Origin: an uncultured Erwinia sp.
Lineage (GTDB): Bacteria; Pseudomonadota; Gammaproteobacteria; Enterobacterales; Enterobacteriaceae
Assembly: GCA_945290265.1 (NCBI GenBank)
Contig: CALYQW010000009.1
Span: forward strand, 1 to 64,000
DNA length: 64,000 nt
Direction: 5' to 3'
The notes below the pieces were generated by a model, which searched no databases, was not told where the DNA came from, and saw nothing but the letters and a program-made list of their open reading frames with translations. This document shows positions 19,942-33,369 of the stretch, piece after piece (position 1 is the first letter of the stretch; each line of letters starts with the position of its first letter). The position numbers and the translations under genes are program-made.

Positions 19942-20900
19942 GCGGCAATCCACTGGCCGCGCTGGCTGGCAACCTGCTGAGGGGTAAACTCAAGGGTGGT
20001 GGCAGGCACCGTCAGGGAATCAAACCCGGCTGGCAGCGGAGTTTTTACTGCCGGGTACATCCAGTTACCGGTGGCCATCTGCTGCTGGAAGGCGGGCGTC
20101 AGCATAAACTGCAGGAACTGATGCGCCAGCTGCGGTTGTTTGCTGGATTTCAGCTGACCGGCCACTTCCACCTGTAAATAATGCCCTTCGCTAAAGTTGG
20201 CGGCAGCAAAACGATCGTCTTTCTCCGAGATCAGATGCCAGGCCGGGGAAGTGGTATAGCTCAGCACCATATCACTTTCGCCTTTCAGGAACAGGCCGTA
20301 GGCTTCGCTCCAGCCTTTGGTGACGGTGACGGTTTTCTGCGCCAGCTTTTGCCAGGCAGCAGGAGCCTGATCGCCATACACCTTTTGCATCCACAGCAGC
20401 AGCCCCAGCCCCGGGGTGCTGGTACGCGGATCTTCATAAATGATTTTCAGCGGGCGATCGCTTTCCACCAGCTGCTTCAGGCTGGTGGGCGGATTGGGCA
20501 GCTTAGTTTTGTTATACACAAAGGCAAACCAGCCGTAGTCATAAGGCACAAAGGTACTGCTATGCCAGCCACCCGGTACGCTGCTGCTGGCGGTGTCCAC
20601 CTTAGATGGGGCGAACAGGCCGGTTTTTTCCGCGGCATCCAGCAGATTGTTATCCAGACCCAGCACCACATCGGCCTTGCTGTTTTTTCCTTCCATTCGC
20701 ACCCGATTCAGCAGCGCTACGCCATCGGCCAGCGCGACAAATTTCAGTTCGCAGTCACAGCTGGCTTCAAAGGCTTTTTTCACCGCCGCGCCGGGGCCCC
20801 AGTCGGCGGCAAAGGAATCATAGGTGTAGACGGTCAGCGTTTCTTTTGCCTGGGCTGACAGGGCGCACAGCGCCAGCAGTGGCAGCAATTTTTTTAGCAT
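19917..20900 (-). CDS. thiB: Thiamine-binding periplasmic protein
   Basis: Periplasmic receptor (also called TbpA) that feeds thiamine, TMP and TPP to ThiPQ. The 327-residue product has a signal peptide ending in SAQA (residue 18) and the extracellular binding-protein fold, starting TLTVYTYDSF with a conserved DWGPGAAVKKAFE region. First gene of the operon. E. coli thiB has a TPP riboswitch in its leader. In the roughly 150 bp upstream here I cannot find the conserved CTGAGA and ACCCTTTGAACCTGA-type elements, only a small GTGTG/CACAC hairpin near 20954-20974. Confidence 0.95.
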   Translation of the reverse strand: MLKKLLPLLALCALSAQAKETLTVYTYDSFAADWGPGAAVKKAFEASCDCELKFVALADGVALLNRVRMEGKNSKADVVLGLDNNLLDAAEKTGLFAPSKVDTASSSVPGGWHSSTFVPYDYGWFAFVYNKTKLPNPPTSLKQLVESDRPLKIIYEDPRTSTPGLGLLLWMQKVYGDQAPAAWQKLAQKTVTVTKGWSEAYGLFLKGESDMVLSYTTSPAWHLISEKDDRFAAANFSEGHYLQVEVAGQLKSSKQPQLAHQFLQFMLTPAFQQQMATGNWMYPAVKTPLPAGFDSLTVPATTLEFTPQQVASQRGQWIAAWQRAVSH

Positions 20901-21092
20901 GATGGATCGGTTCCTCAGGGCCTGGCCGGTTGGTAGTGGATGATTCTAGAGATGTGTGCCTGCCAGCGCCACACTTTTGCCCGCTTGTAGTTAACTTCGG
21001 CGAAAACTCTTTGAATAGTGCTCCAGGCAGAAAGGCAATTGAATGAAATTCCTGTGAAATGTACAACTAAATGCCCATGTAAGGAGATTATT

Positions 21093-21314
21093 TTGCGCAC
21101 ATATAAGACTATTCAGCTTTGTACTAAGACTTCAGAAGTACCCGATGCAGCGACTCATGTCGAGCCGGTTGAAATAGCATACGGAGAGGGTACTCCGGCA
21201 GCCTTGATAAGCAAGGCTGCATTTGAAGCCTGCCAAAACGCCATACTTGATGCGGAGTTCAATGTCATTATGCAACGTCATGGCCATACCATTGAATTAC
21301 TGACAAACAGATAG
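21093..21314 (+). CDS. Small hypothetical protein, TTG start
   Basis: A 73-residue frame with a strong ribosome site (AAGGAG at 21081-21086, 6 nt before TTG 21093). The frame could extend upstream, but no other good start is seen. The product is soluble and acidic-to-neutral, and ends in a helical-looking segment (SKAAFEACQNAILDAEF). It has no signal peptide or recognised domain. The size and ending recall antitoxin-like small proteins, but no toxin gene follows. It lies between divergent thiB and the end of sgrR, where E. coli has no gene. Function unknown. Confidence 0.5.
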   Translation: MRTYKTIQLCTKTSEVPDAATHVEPVEIAYGEGTPAALISKAAFEACQNAILDAEFNVIMQRHGHTIELLTNR

Positions 21315-21425
21315 AGACATAAAGTAAGGGTACTGGCTTTCGCTTATTCCACCTTCTTACCTCGTTAAATTTGCATCAAGCTATCACTCAATCTCAGATA
21401 TTTAGACGCCATTGCGAAAGCAGGA

Positions 21426-23087
21426 TTATGCCTCCGGTGGTGCAAACCAGGCAGATTTAAAATCAAACCAGCCGAGGGTGTTCATTTTCACGCCGCGCAT
21501 ACTCTGCTGGCCGTGCAGCTGTAGCCAGTGATGAAACAGCGGGTGCAGATAGCCCTCGCTGACCAGCTGTTTACACCACTCGGCCAGGTTCAGCTTCTGA
21601 GCGCGCCACTGGCGCGCGTCCTGCTGCCAGTTCACCGGAATGCAGTGCTGCATCAGCGGTGATCCATACAGTTGATAAAACAGTGAGAATTCCAGCGGCA
21701 GGGTAAAGTTGGCGCTGCCCAGCCAGAGATCGCTGACCGCCTCACCACGCTGCCACTGCTGGTGATCGATCTCCTGCGTATTCAGGGTTACGCCGTGAGC
21801 GGCCAGTACCGGTTTCAGCAAGCGGGCGATGCCCTGATGCTCCATATGCTGGTTATACCAGGTCAGGGTCAGGGTGGTCAGGCCCGCCGGTTTTTCTGGC
21901 GGCACCATGCCATTGCGGTGATGCCAGCGCGGCAGGATCCCCCAGGCCGGGAACCAGTAACGCTGGCAGGCAATCCCCCCCTGATCGAGCAGGGTAATCG
22001 GATTAAAGATGGCGCTGATCCAGTGGCGTATCGCCTGGCTGCGTCCCGCTTCTGAACGCTGATCGAATAACAGAAAGTAACACCCTTCTTCCAGACGGCT
22101 CTCCTCTGGCTGTTCGTCGGTGCGATCGCTTTGCAGTTTTACCCCGGAATAGACCAGATCTTCGCTGATCTCCGGCAGTACCCAGATATTGACCTCATCA
22201 ATCAGCGCGCGGTAACCAAAATAGTCATCAAACGCGCGGATCCGCAGCTGGTTGCGGTTATTATGCGCTACCGCGTAAGGGCCGGTGCCGCTGGGCTGGC
22301 TGGCAAAGTTTTCCATTGATGGCCACTCGCGCGGCAGGATCATCGCGCTGACGCTGCCCAGCAGCCAGGGCAGCCAGCTGTCCGCCTGATTTAAATAAAT
22401 ATCCAGCGTCCACGGCTGGTGGGACTCAATGCGCTCGAAATGTTCAAACAGCGGTTGCTGCTGCAGCCGGTTTAGCGAGGCGATTACATCTGCCATCTCC
22501 AGCTCGCGACCGTGGTGGAAATGAATGGCCGGGCGCAGATAAAAACGCCAGTGCTGCGGGGATAGTTGCTGCCAGTGGTGGGCAATATCCGGCTCGGCTG
22601 CCCCGTTTTCCTCATTTATACGCGTCAGTCCGCTAAAGATTTGCCGTACGAGGTGGGTTTCTGAACGTCGTAGTGGCAGGCCGGGCAGCAGATCCAGCAG
22701 CGGGCGGTAGTAAAGTACCCGCAGAATATGCCGACCCTGACGGAAGCTGCGCCCGAGGTGGGACTGCAGCATCTGCCGCACCCGGGTTTTATCACCCACC
22801 AGTTGCACCAGCTGATCGATACGATCCTGCTCCAGCAGCGCATCCGCGCGCTGTTGCTGTAACGCCAGCCCGGTACAGAGGAAATGCAGCCGCGAGCGTT
22901 TACCGCGTCCGGCTTCTGCCTGCCACTCCAGCCAGCCCGCCTGCTGCATCGCATTCAGCAGGTTACGCATATGGCGGCGGGAGCAGCTTAAGCGCAGCGC
23001 CAGCTCGTTCAGGGTGGTTTCCTGCGTTTGCCCCTCGCAACACTGCCAGAGGCGGATAAACTGCTGCTGTAAACGCGTCGAGGACAT
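21426..23087 (-). CDS. sgrR: Transcriptional activator SgrR (sugar-phosphate stress)
   Basis: DNA-binding activator of the sRNA SgrS during glucose-phosphate stress. The 553-residue product has an N-terminal winged-helix region ([29 protein letters not shown]) and a C-terminal solute-binding-protein domain (SBP_bac_5 type) that may sense a small molecule. The ATG at 23085-23087 gives the family start [10 protein letters not shown]; an upstream ATG would add 31 unrelated residues. Divergent from the SgrS-like RNA, as in E. coli. The ending [17 protein letters not shown] is strongly conserved. Confidence 0.94.
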   Translation of the reverse strand: MSSTRLQQQFIRLWQCCEGQTQETTLNELALRLSCSRRHMRNLLNAMQQAGWLEWQAEAGRGKRSRLHFLCTGLALQQQRADALLEQDRIDQLVQLVGDKTRVRQMLQSHLGRSFRQGRHILRVLYYRPLLDLLPGLPLRRSETHLVRQIFSGLTRINEENGAAEPDIAHHWQQLSPQHWRFYLRPAIHFHHGRELEMADVIASLNRLQQQPLFEHFERIESHQPWTLDIYLNQADSWLPWLLGSVSAMILPREWPSMENFASQPSGTGPYAVAHNNRNQLRIRAFDDYFGYRALIDEVNIWVLPEISEDLVYSGVKLQSDRTDEQPEESRLEEGCYFLLFDQRSEAGRSQAIRHWISAIFNPITLLDQGGIACQRYWFPAWGILPRWHHRNGMVPPEKPAGLTTLTLTWYNQHMEHQGIARLLKPVLAAHGVTLNTQEIDHQQWQRGEAVSDLWLGSANFTLPLEFSLFYQLYGSPLMQHCIPVNWQQDARQWRAQKLNLAEWCKQLVSEGYLHPLFHHWLQLHGQQSMRGVKMNTLGWFDFKSAWFAPPEA

Positions 23088-23154
23088 AAAAGGGGAACTC
23101 CACTCTGAAAGCCGTCTGTTTTTCCTGCCCATTATTATGGCAATAATTAACGCA

Positions 23155-23298
23155 GATGGAAGAGTGGGAGAATACGGCAACGTATTGCTCTTCGTCGCTT
23201 ACAGGAAGGCGTGCTGTCAGTAAAAGCAGCAAAGCCGGAAGACGTTTTTGAACAGGGTAAATTTTCCCAGCCAGCGGCGAAGGTCGCTGGCTTTTTTA
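23155..23298 (+). ncRNA. sgrS: Probable SgrS-like small RNA
   Basis: Position: between divergent sgrR and the leucine operon, where SgrS lies in E. coli. The presumed 5' end GATGGAAGAGTGGG resembles the E. coli start GATGAAGCAAGGGG, with an AATAAT -10-like box at 23142-23147. A 5' hairpin pairs GAAGAG/CTCTTC (23159-23164 with 23188-23193) and AATACG/CGTATT around a GCAA loop. The 3' part GGGTAAATTTTCCC followed by an AGCCAGCG/CGCTGGCT hairpin and T6 parallels the E. coli 3' end, where a short GGTG/CACC hairpin precedes a CCAGCAG terminator. SgrS base-pairs with ptsG mRNA through Hfq. No SgrT-like ORF is seen; the only internal frame (23138-23223) is unrelated to SgrT. Confidence 0.6.
23269..23298 (+). 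terminator. Rho-independent terminator of the SgrS-like RNA
   Basis: 8-bp stem AGCCAGCG (23269-23276) with CGCTGGCT (23285-23292), 8-nt loop, then six T. It lies 22 bp before the leuD stop. Confidence 0.85.
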
Positions 23299-23319
23299 TT
23301 GGGTGTTCAGGACAAATGA

Positions 23320-23925
23320 TCAACGCAGAAATGCGTGCTGTTGCTGCTCGTAGCGCGTGATGGCATCTTCATGTTGCAGCGTTAAACCAATCGCATCCAG
23401 TCCGTTCAGCAGACAGCGGCGGCGGAAGGGATCGATGGTAAACGAATACACCTTATCACCGGCCAGCACCTGCTGGTTTTCCAGATCCACGGTAAAACGC
23501 ATCCCCGGCTGAGCGCTGACCAGCTGGAACAGCTCTTCGACCTCAGCTTCACTGAACGTAATCAGCAGCAGCTGGTTATTAAAGGCGTTGGTAGTGAAGA
23601 TATCGGCAAAGTCCCTGCCGATAATCACCTGAAAGCCGTAATCGGTTAGCGCCCAGGGGGCATGTTCCCGCGATGAGCCGCAGCCAAAGTTTTCCCGGGT
23701 CAGCATAATGCTGGCATTGGCGAACGGTGGCTGATTGAGGATAAAGTCGGGGTCAGGGATCTGACCTTCGGCATCCAGATAGCGCCAGTCATAGAACAGA
23801 TTGCGGCCAAATCCGGTGCGCGTCACCATCTGCAAAAACTGCTTGGGAATAATCGCATCGGTATCGACGTTAGCGGTATCCAGCGGCAGCACAATGCCGC
23901 TGTGGCGGGTGAATTTTTTCGCCAT
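23320..23925 (-). CDS. leuD: 3-isopropylmalate dehydratase small subunit
   Basis: Small subunit of isopropylmalate isomerase (LeuCD), second committed step of leucine synthesis. The 201-residue aconitase-swivel domain begins with [12 protein letters not shown] and includes the [10 protein letters not shown] and [15 protein letters not shown] motifs that contribute substrate contacts. Last gene of leuABCD, 6 bp after leuC. Confidence 0.97.
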   Translation of the reverse strand: MAKKFTRHSGIVLPLDTANVDTDAIIPKQFLQMVTRTGFGRNLFYDWRYLDAEGQIPDPDFILNQPPFANASIMLTRENFGCGSSREHAPWALTDYGFQVIIGRDFADIFTTNAFNNQLLLITFSEAEVEELFQLVSAQPGMRFTVDLENQQVLAGDKVYSFTIDPFRRRCLLNGLDAIGLTLQHEDAITRYEQQQHAFLR

Positions 23926-23931
23926 AATCTT

Positions 23932-27988
<4,057 letters not shown>

Positions 27989-28030
27989 GGAATAGTTCCT
28001 TGTGGTGTTGATGCGTCGTCACTGCGGGCA

Positions 28031-28062
28031 TAAAAAAACCCGCGCAGTGCGCGGGTTTTTTG
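28031..28062 (-). terminator. leu operon attenuator (terminator hairpin)
   Basis: On the minus strand a 7-bp CCCGCGC/GCGCGGG stem with a 3-nt loop (28039-28055) followed by seven T. It lies between the leader peptide and leuA and fits transcription attenuation controlled by leader translation. Confidence 0.88.
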
Positions 28063-28077
28063 TTTTGTCAGCCTGAA

Positions 28078-28161
28078 TCAGTTTCTGATCCCGCCCACAA
28101 CTCTCCCGCGCAGCGAAGGTGCGTTAAGTAGTAGAGACAGGAGGCGGATAAAACCAGTCAT
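28078..28161 (-). CDS. leuL: leu operon leader peptide
   Basis: A 27-codon frame starting MTGFIRLLSLLLNAP. It contains six leucine codons, five of them clustered as LL-S-LLL, and has CTA codons among them. The C-terminal half GRVVGGI matches the end of E. coli LeuL (GRPVGGI). When charged leucine tRNA is scarce, stalling in the leucine run should favour the antiterminator and expression of leuABCD. Confidence 0.9.
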   Translation of the reverse strand: MTGFIRLLSLLLNAPSLRGRVVGGIRN

Positions 28162-28194
28162 TGCTTCAGACCCCGTAAAAGTAAAGTTCCAATA

Positions 28195-28224
28195 GTGATA
28201 CCCGATAAACCGTAAGGCTGTCAA
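28195..28224 (-). promoter_or_regulatory. leu operon promoter
   Basis: Minus strand: -35 TTGACA (28219-28224), 18-bp spacer, -10 TATCAC (28195-28200). It is placed about 34 bp ahead of the leuL ATG. Confidence 0.7.
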
Positions 28225-28894
28225 GATGATTATCCAGGTAAATTATGATGGAGTAGCGGGCTGGTAAAGAAATAAATCAGCCGTGAAAGGAAACTGAGAG
28301 AATAATAACTTTCTGACATCATTACCCTTGCTGTTAATAATTGAAGTACCCGGGCGCGTAATAAGCCTGGTTAAAACAGCCTCTCTGTAACTTATTGTAA
28401 TAATTATGGTTGGTGGGTTTTTTTCTGGTTTATCTGCTGTGGATCCTGCTCTCGATGGCGCGATGTTTTAATTTTAATTATCAATACAGAATATAAATCC
28501 AGGAGTCTTCGCTTTCTTACCAATAACAGCTAAAGGGGGCTTGTTATAATTTTCATAACAAAAGGATAGCGTCGGAAAGGCCGTGCTGATTAGTATAATC
28601 TTCTGTGGTGGCAGCGTTATCTCAGTATTATTCTCGTCAATCACCCTGGCAGGCAGCAGCATAAACATCAGACCTTCAGGCGCAGGCACCGGCTGGCGTT
28701 TGCCTGCTCACTTTTCTGCGGTTAAGGTGATTGCCACAATAACGGGCGCTGCCCGCTCTCACTTATACCGGAAATTGATCCCGAGTACGGGCGCTGGACA
28801 TGATTTCCAGCGTCTGCATACAGAACCTCGGTTTGAACTTATCTGCTGACGCAAAGGCGGCAGATAACTCAGTACCTTACGCCTGGAGGCAAAA
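28225..28894. other. Intergenic region leu-ilvIH without leuO
   Basis: About 670 bp, partly AT-rich, between the leucine promoter and ilvI, where E. coli carries leuO. I see no LysR-type frame. Two weak frames exist: minus 28474-28689 with a GTG start and no clear ribosome site, and plus 28583-28849. Neither has recognisable motifs. A hairpin TATCTGC/GCAGATA (about 28839-28867) lies just before ilvI. The region probably holds the ilvIH promoter and Lrp sites, but I cannot pin them. Confidence 0.5.
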
Positions 28895-30613
28895 ATGGAA
28901 ATGTTGTCAGGAGCTGAAATGGTGGTCCGATCGTTGATCGATCAGGGCATCAGGCATGTTTTCGGCTATCCCGGTGGAGCCGTCCTCGATATTTATGACG
29001 CTCTGCAAACCGTTGGAGGTGTGGATCATATTCTGGTACGCCATGAACAGGCGGCAGTGCATATGGCCGATGGCTATGCCCGTGCCACCGGTGAGGTTGG
29101 CGTGGTGCTGGTTACTTCCGGACCCGGCGCGACCAATGCGATTACCGGTATTGCTACCGCCTATATGGATTCGATCCCGATGGTGGTGCTGTCCGGCCAG
29201 GTGATGTCTTCCCTGATTGGCTTCGATGCGTTTCAGGAGTGCGACATGGTGGGAATTTCCCGCCCGATCGTCAAACACAGCTTTATGATCAAGCAGGTGG
29301 AAGATATCCCCACCATTATGAAAAAAGCCTTCTGGCTGGCCGCCAGCGGCCGTCCCGGGCCGGTGGTGGTCGATTTGCCGAAAGATATGATGAGCCCGGC
29401 GCATAAGCAGCCCTATTTCTGGCCAGAAACCGTCAGTATGCGCTCCTATAATCCCACTGTTCAGGGACATAAGGGTCAGATAAAACGCGCGGTACAGACG
29501 CTGATGGCTGCGCAGAAGCCGGTGATTTATGCCGGCGGCGGAGTCATCACTGCGGACTGCCATCACGAGCTGCGTCAGTTAGCTGAACAGCTGAAAACGC
29601 CGGTCACCACGTCACTGATGGGGCTGGGGGCTTTCCCGGCAACCCATGCGCAAAGTCTTGGTATGCTGGGCATGCACGGCACTTACCAGGCGAATATGAC
29701 CATGCACCACGCGGACGTGATTTTTGCCGTAGGCGTGCGTTTTGACGATCGCACCACCAATAATCTGGCGAAATATTGTCCTGATGCCACCGTGGTACAT
29801 ATTGATATTGACCCGACCTCAATTTCTAAAACAGTGGCGGCGGATATTCCGGTGGTGGGGGATGCCAGAATGGTGCTGCAGCAAATGTTGAAACTGCTGG
29901 CGCAGAATGAGGCCGCGCAGGGTGGTTTGAGCGACTGGTGGCAGCAGATCGATCAGTGGCGTGGGTGTCAGTGCCTGGATTACGATCGCCACAGTGAAAA
30001 AATCAAACCACAGGCGGCGATTGAAGCACTGTACCGTCTGACCAGCGGTGCAGCCTATGTCACCTCGGACGTGGGTCAACATCAGATGTTTACCGCGCTG
30101 CATTATCCGTTCGATAAGCCGCGCCACTGGATTAATTCCGGCGGGCTGGGCACCATGGGTTTTGGTTTACCGGCCGCACTGGGTGTAAAGCTGGCGCTGC
30201 CCCGGGAAACCGTGGTCTGCGTAACCGGGGATGGCAGTATTCAGATGAATATTCAGGAGCTGTCCACCGCCCTGCAGTATGGCATACCGGTGCTGGTACT
30301 GAATCTCAACAACCGTTTCCTCGGTATGGTGAAACAGTGGCAGGACATGATCTATTCGGGGCGCCATTCGCAAAGTTATATGGAATCGCTGCCGGATTTT
30401 GTCCGCCTGGCGGAAGCCTATGGTCACTGCGGGATTTCGATCAACCACCCCGACGAACTGGAAAGCAAACTGGCTGAAGCGCTGAAACTGGTGGCACAGG
30501 AGCGTCTGGTGCTTGTTGACGTGGCCGTTGACAGCAATGAACACGTATACCCGATGCAGATCCGTGGCGGAGGAATGGACGAAATGTGGCTGAGCAAAAC
30601 GGAGAGGACTTAA
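28895..30613 (+). CDS. ilvI: Acetolactate synthase III large subunit
   Basis: Catalytic subunit of the valine-sensitive acetohydroxyacid synthase III, first common step of branched-chain amino-acid synthesis. The 572-residue TPP enzyme begins [11 protein letters not shown]. It has the catalytic glutamate region [13 protein letters not shown], the FAD-region RFDDRTTNN, and the TPP-Mg motif GDGSIQMN followed by LNNRFLGMV. ilvH follows after 2 nt. Confidence 0.97.
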   Translation: MEMLSGAEMVVRSLIDQGIRHVFGYPGGAVLDIYDALQTVGGVDHILVRHEQAAVHMADGYARATGEVGVVLVTSGPGATNAITGIATAYMDSIPMVVLSGQVMSSLIGFDAFQECDMVGISRPIVKHSFMIKQVEDIPTIMKKAFWLAASGRPGPVVVDLPKDMMSPAHKQPYFWPETVSMRSYNPTVQGHKGQIKRAVQTLMAAQKPVIYAGGGVITADCHHELRQLAEQLKTPVTTSLMGLGAFPATHAQSLGMLGMHGTYQANMTMHHADVIFAVGVRFDDRTTNNLAKYCPDATVVHIDIDPTSISKTVAADIPVVGDARMVLQQMLKLLAQNEAAQGGLSDWWQQIDQWRGCQCLDYDRHSEKIKPQAAIEALYRLTSGAAYVTSDVGQHQMFTALHYPFDKPRHWINSGGLGTMGFGLPAALGVKLALPRETVVCVTGDGSIQMNIQELSTALQYGIPVLVLNLNNRFLGMVKQWQDMIYSGRHSQSYMESLPDFVRLAEAYGHCGISINHPDELESKLAEALKLVAQERLVLVDVAVDSNEHVYPMQIRGGGMDEMWLSKTERT

Positions 30614-30615
30614 TC

Positions 30616-31107
30616 ATGCGTCGCGTATTATCGGTACTGCTGGAAAATGAGCCGGGTGCGTTGTCCCGGGTAGTGGGGCTGTTCTCCCAGCGTGGTTACA
30701 ATATTGACAGTCTGACGGTGGCTCCGACGGATGATCCCACGCTGTCGCGCATGACTATTCAAACCCTGGGTGATGACAAAGCGCTGGAACAGATCGAAAA
30801 ACAGCTGCACAAGCTGGTGGATGTGCTGCGGGTCAGCGAGCTGGTACAGGGTGCCTTTGTTGAACGTGAAATTATGCTGGTGAAAATTCAGGCCAGCGGT
30901 CAGGGGCGTGAAGAGGTAAAACGTAACGCGGATATCTTCCGTGGGCAGATTGTTGACGTTACTTCTTCGCTGTATACGGTTCAGCTGGCGGGAACCAGTG
31001 ACAAACTGGACGCTTTTCTTAACAGCGTTCGTGAAGTGGCAGAAATTATTGAAGTTGCCCGCTCAGGCGTGGTTGGCGTAGCGCGTGGCGACAGAATTAT
31101 GCGTTAA
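30616..31107 (+). CDS. ilvH: Acetolactate synthase III regulatory subunit
   Basis: Small subunit that activates IlvI and confers valine inhibition. The 163-residue product has an N-terminal ACT domain ([18 protein letters not shown], about 1-80) and a C-terminal domain ending [16 protein letters not shown] 30616 is chosen over an upstream GTG because it gives the E. coli start and follows the ilvI stop directly. Confidence 0.97.
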   Translation: MRRVLSVLLENEPGALSRVVGLFSQRGYNIDSLTVAPTDDPTLSRMTIQTLGDDKALEQIEKQLHKLVDVLRVSELVQGAFVEREIMLVKIQASGQGREEVKRNADIFRGQIVDVTSSLYTVQLAGTSDKLDAFLNSVREVAEIIEVARSGVVGVARGDRIMR

Positions 31108-31204
31108 TTTCGCGCGTCTCTGTCACGCTGAAAATGGGGGCAGGCATCAGTGTACGCTGGTGTCATCCCGCCGGTTACAGTGAGATGTTCAAGAAAAACC
31201 ACTG

Positions 31205-31233
31205 ACCCGGCGCTGTGCCGGGTTTTCATTTTT
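31205..31233 (+). terminator. Rho-independent terminator of ilvIH
   Basis: CCCGGC/GCCGGG stem (31206-31211 with 31217-31222), 5-nt loop, then TTTTCATTTTT. About 100 bp after ilvH. Confidence 0.85.
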
Positions 31234-31368
31234 ACGCTTAAACACCCATATACAGATTAAAAGCGGTTGCTCACGGCTCTTTTCTGCGGTTATATGTCAA
31301 ATATCTCTTATCCATAGCCGTTTTATGGCTATTTTCAGCCGCTGTGGCGTTCGACGTGTGGGGTTATA

Positions 31369-32376
31369 GTGAAACTGGATGAAATAGCGCGCCTCGCGGG
31401 GGTTTCGCGTACCACAGCCAGCTATGTGATTAATGGCAAGGCAAAACAGTACCGCGTCAGTGATAAAACCGTCGAGAAAGTGATGGCGGTGGTACGTGAG
31501 CACAACTATCACCCTAATGCGGTGGCCGCCGGATTGCGTGCCGGACGTACCCGCTCCATCGGGCTGGTAATCCCCGATCTGGAAAACACCAGCTATACGC
31601 GCATTGCTAATTACCTTGAGCGTCAGGCGCGCCAGCGCGGATATCAGCTGCTGATCGCCTGTTCTGAGGATCAGCCGGACAACGAAATGCGTTGCGTTGA
31701 GCACCTGCTGCAGCGTCAGGTGGATGCCATTATTGTGTCGACTGCGTTACAGCCGGAGCACCCGTTTTATCAGCGCTGGGTAAACCAGACGCTGCCGATT
31801 ATTGCCCTTGACCGGCCACTGGATCGCGAGCATTTTACCAGCGTGGTCGGGGCCGATCAGGATGATGCTCAAACGTTGGCCGCCGAGTTACGCCAGCAGC
31901 CAGTGAAAGATGTGCTGTTCCTGGGAGCACTGCCGGAACTGTCAGTCAGTTTTTTACGTGAACTGGGGTTCCGAGATGCCTGGGAAGGCGACGAGCGGCC
32001 AATACATTTTATTTATGCTGACAGTTTTGAACGTCATTCTGCCGCGGCCTGCTTTGAAAACTACCTTGACAGTCATGCGATGCCGGAGGCTTTATTTACC
32101 ACCTCATTTGGGTTGTTACAGGGCGTAATGGATGCCATGTTGAAGCGTGAAGGCCACTTACCCAAAGATTTGGCCATCGCCACCTTTGGTGACCACGAGT
32201 TGTTGGATTTTCTGGAATGTCCGGTACTGGCGGTTGGTCAGCGTCACCGTGACGTGGCAGAGCGGGTGCTGGAACTGGTGCTGGCGAGTCTGGATGAACC
32301 GAGAAAACCAAAACCCGGTTTAACCCGAATCCGACGAAACCTTTATCGCCGGGGCTGTTTAAATCGTAAACCTTAG
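31369..32376 (+). CDS. cra: Catabolite repressor/activator Cra (FruR)
   Basis: LacI-family global regulator of carbon flow that releases DNA on binding fructose 1-phosphate or fructose 1,6-bisphosphate. The 335-residue product has an N-terminal helix-turn-helix ([20 protein letters not shown]) and hinge ([18 protein letters not shown]), then the periplasmic-binding-like sensor domain. The start codon is GTG, as in E. coli. It lies between ilvH and mraZ in the conserved order. Confidence 0.96.
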   Translation: MKLDEIARLAGVSRTTASYVINGKAKQYRVSDKTVEKVMAVVREHNYHPNAVAAGLRAGRTRSIGLVIPDLENTSYTRIANYLERQARQRGYQLLIACSEDQPDNEMRCVEHLLQRQVDAIIVSTALQPEHPFYQRWVNQTLPIIALDRPLDREHFTSVVGADQDDAQTLAAELRQQPVKDVLFLGALPELSVSFLRELGFRDAWEGDERPIHFIYADSFERHSAAACFENYLDSHAMPEALFTTSFGLLQGVMDAMLKREGHLPKDLAIATFGDHELLDFLECPVLAVGQRHRDVAERVLELVLASLDEPRKPKPGLTRIRRNLYRRGCLNRKP

Positions 32377-32403
32377 TAAAAGTGGAAGATTGATTTTTCA
32401 ATC

Positions 32404-32421
32404 CGGCGGTGAAAACCGCCG
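32404..32421 (+). terminator. Hairpin after cra
   Basis: CGGCGGT/ACCGCCG stem closed by a GAAA tetraloop, followed by TGGTTGTTT. It starts about 28 bp after the cra stop. Weak T tract, probable terminator. Confidence 0.55.
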
Positions 32422-32461
32422 TGGTTGTTTATACGGATAAGTAAATAAATATTATCGCTTG

Positions 32462-32479
32462 GGGGAAATTAATTTCCCC
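32462..32479. repeat. Perfect 18-bp palindrome in the cra-mraZ spacer
   Basis: GGGGAAATTAATTTCCCC, fully self-complementary, in the roughly 530-bp AT-rich spacer. It could be a protein-binding operator or a cruciform. The rest of 32422-32828 shows no gene I can support. Confidence 0.5.
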
Positions 32480-32828
32480 ATACATCAAACGTGGCTGCTA
32501 GCAGATAAATTTATTGGTTTACCAGGTTATTTTGAGCCTGATAATGATGCAGCGCAGGACTGCCGTTACGCTGCTGATTCAATTTTATCCCGGTTATGCT
32601 CGTAACCGGATTCAGAAAGACCTTAAATCTTGCTGCAGCATAAATTAGCGAATAAAGGGTTATTTGGTGCAACAGCGGCGATTTTTTCTGTCAAACTCCA
32701 AAAGAAGATAGAAATTTCTTCCAGTATTCATCGGTTTATTTTTAGTATCTCTTTTCCTTCCGTGCAATAGCCGTCTGCGAAGGGAGAATTCCCTCGCAGA
32801 AATAATCTTATTCGCCTCCTGCCATAGC

Positions 32829-32858
32829 TTGACAATGTTTTCATTCGCTCCGTACACT
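32829..32858 (+). promoter_or_regulatory. Promoter of the division/cell-wall cluster (Pmra)
   Basis: TTGACA (32829-32834), 18-bp spacer, TACACT (32853-32858), immediately upstream of the MraZ repeats. This corresponds to the main E. coli mra promoter that drives genes up to ftsW and beyond. Confidence 0.85.
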
Positions 32859-32864
32859 CTTTTA

Positions 32865-32904
32865 GTGGGAATTTGTGGGTTAAAGTGGTGAATGGGGGTG
32901 AGAC
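32865..32904 (+). promoter_or_regulatory. MraZ operator: 10-nt repeats of GTGGG type
   Basis: Boxes GTGGG, GTGGG, GTGGT and GGGGT begin at 32865, 32875, 32885 and 32895, exactly 10 nt apart. They sit between the -10 and the mraZ ATG. MraZ binds such TGGG repeats and represses its own cluster. Confidence 0.8.
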
Positions 32905-32908
32905 TGGC

Positions 32909-33367
32909 ATGTTCCGTGGAGCAACGTTAGTCAATCTCGACAGCAAAGGGCGGCTGGCCGTACCCGTGCGCTATCGTGAAAAGCTGATTGATGAATCTGA
33001 AGGGCAAATGGTATGCACCATTGACCTTCATCAGCCCTGTCTGCTGCTTTACACCCTGCCTGAATGGGAAATTATTGAACAGAAACTGTCGCGCTTATCC
33101 AGTATGAACCCGGCAGAACGTCGCGTTCAGCGTCTGCTTCTTGGCCATGCCAGTGAATGTCAGATGGACAGTGCCGGACGTTTATTGCTGGCCGGAACCC
33201 TGCGTCAGCACGCCAGTCTGACCAAAGAAGTGATGCTGGTCGGACAGTTTAACAAGTTTGAGCTGTGGGATGAACAGACCTGGTATCAGCAGGTGAGGGA
33301 TGATATCGACGCAGAACAGACGTCTCAGCAACCGTTGTCTGAGCGATTACAGGATTTATCGTTATAG
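32909..33367 (+). CDS. mraZ: Transcriptional regulator MraZ
   Basis: AbrB-fold repressor of the dcw cluster. The 152 residues equal the E. coli length; the protein has two tandem SpoVT-AbrB-like halves, with the motif [11 protein letters not shown] in the first and [10 protein letters not shown] in the second. ATG 32909 gives the family start [11 protein letters not shown] and directly follows its operator. A GTG upstream at 32873 lies within the operator repeats and is rejected. Confidence 0.96.
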   Translation: MFRGATLVNLDSKGRLAVPVRYREKLIDESEGQMVCTIDLHQPCLLLYTLPEWEIIEQKLSRLSSMNPAERRVQRLLLGHASECQMDSAGRLLLAGTLRQHASLTKEVMLVGQFNKFELWDEQTWYQQVRDDIDAEQTSQQPLSERLQDLSL

Positions 33368-33369
33368 CT

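Noticed and set aside
20181-20858. Plus-strand frame of 225 codons opposite thiB
   Set aside because: Shadow of ThiB, which has a signal peptide and full family match.
20901-21017. TPP riboswitch ahead of thiB
   Set aside because: Expected from E. coli, but the conserved elements are not found on the minus strand.
28474-28689. Minus-strand 71-codon frame in the leu-ilvI spacer
   Set aside because: GTG start without a ribosome site and overlapping another weak frame; not supportable as a gene.
28583-28849. Plus-strand 88-codon frame ahead of ilvI with a hydrophobic start
   Set aside because: No clear ribosome site, no family features, and it lies in a probable regulatory spacer.
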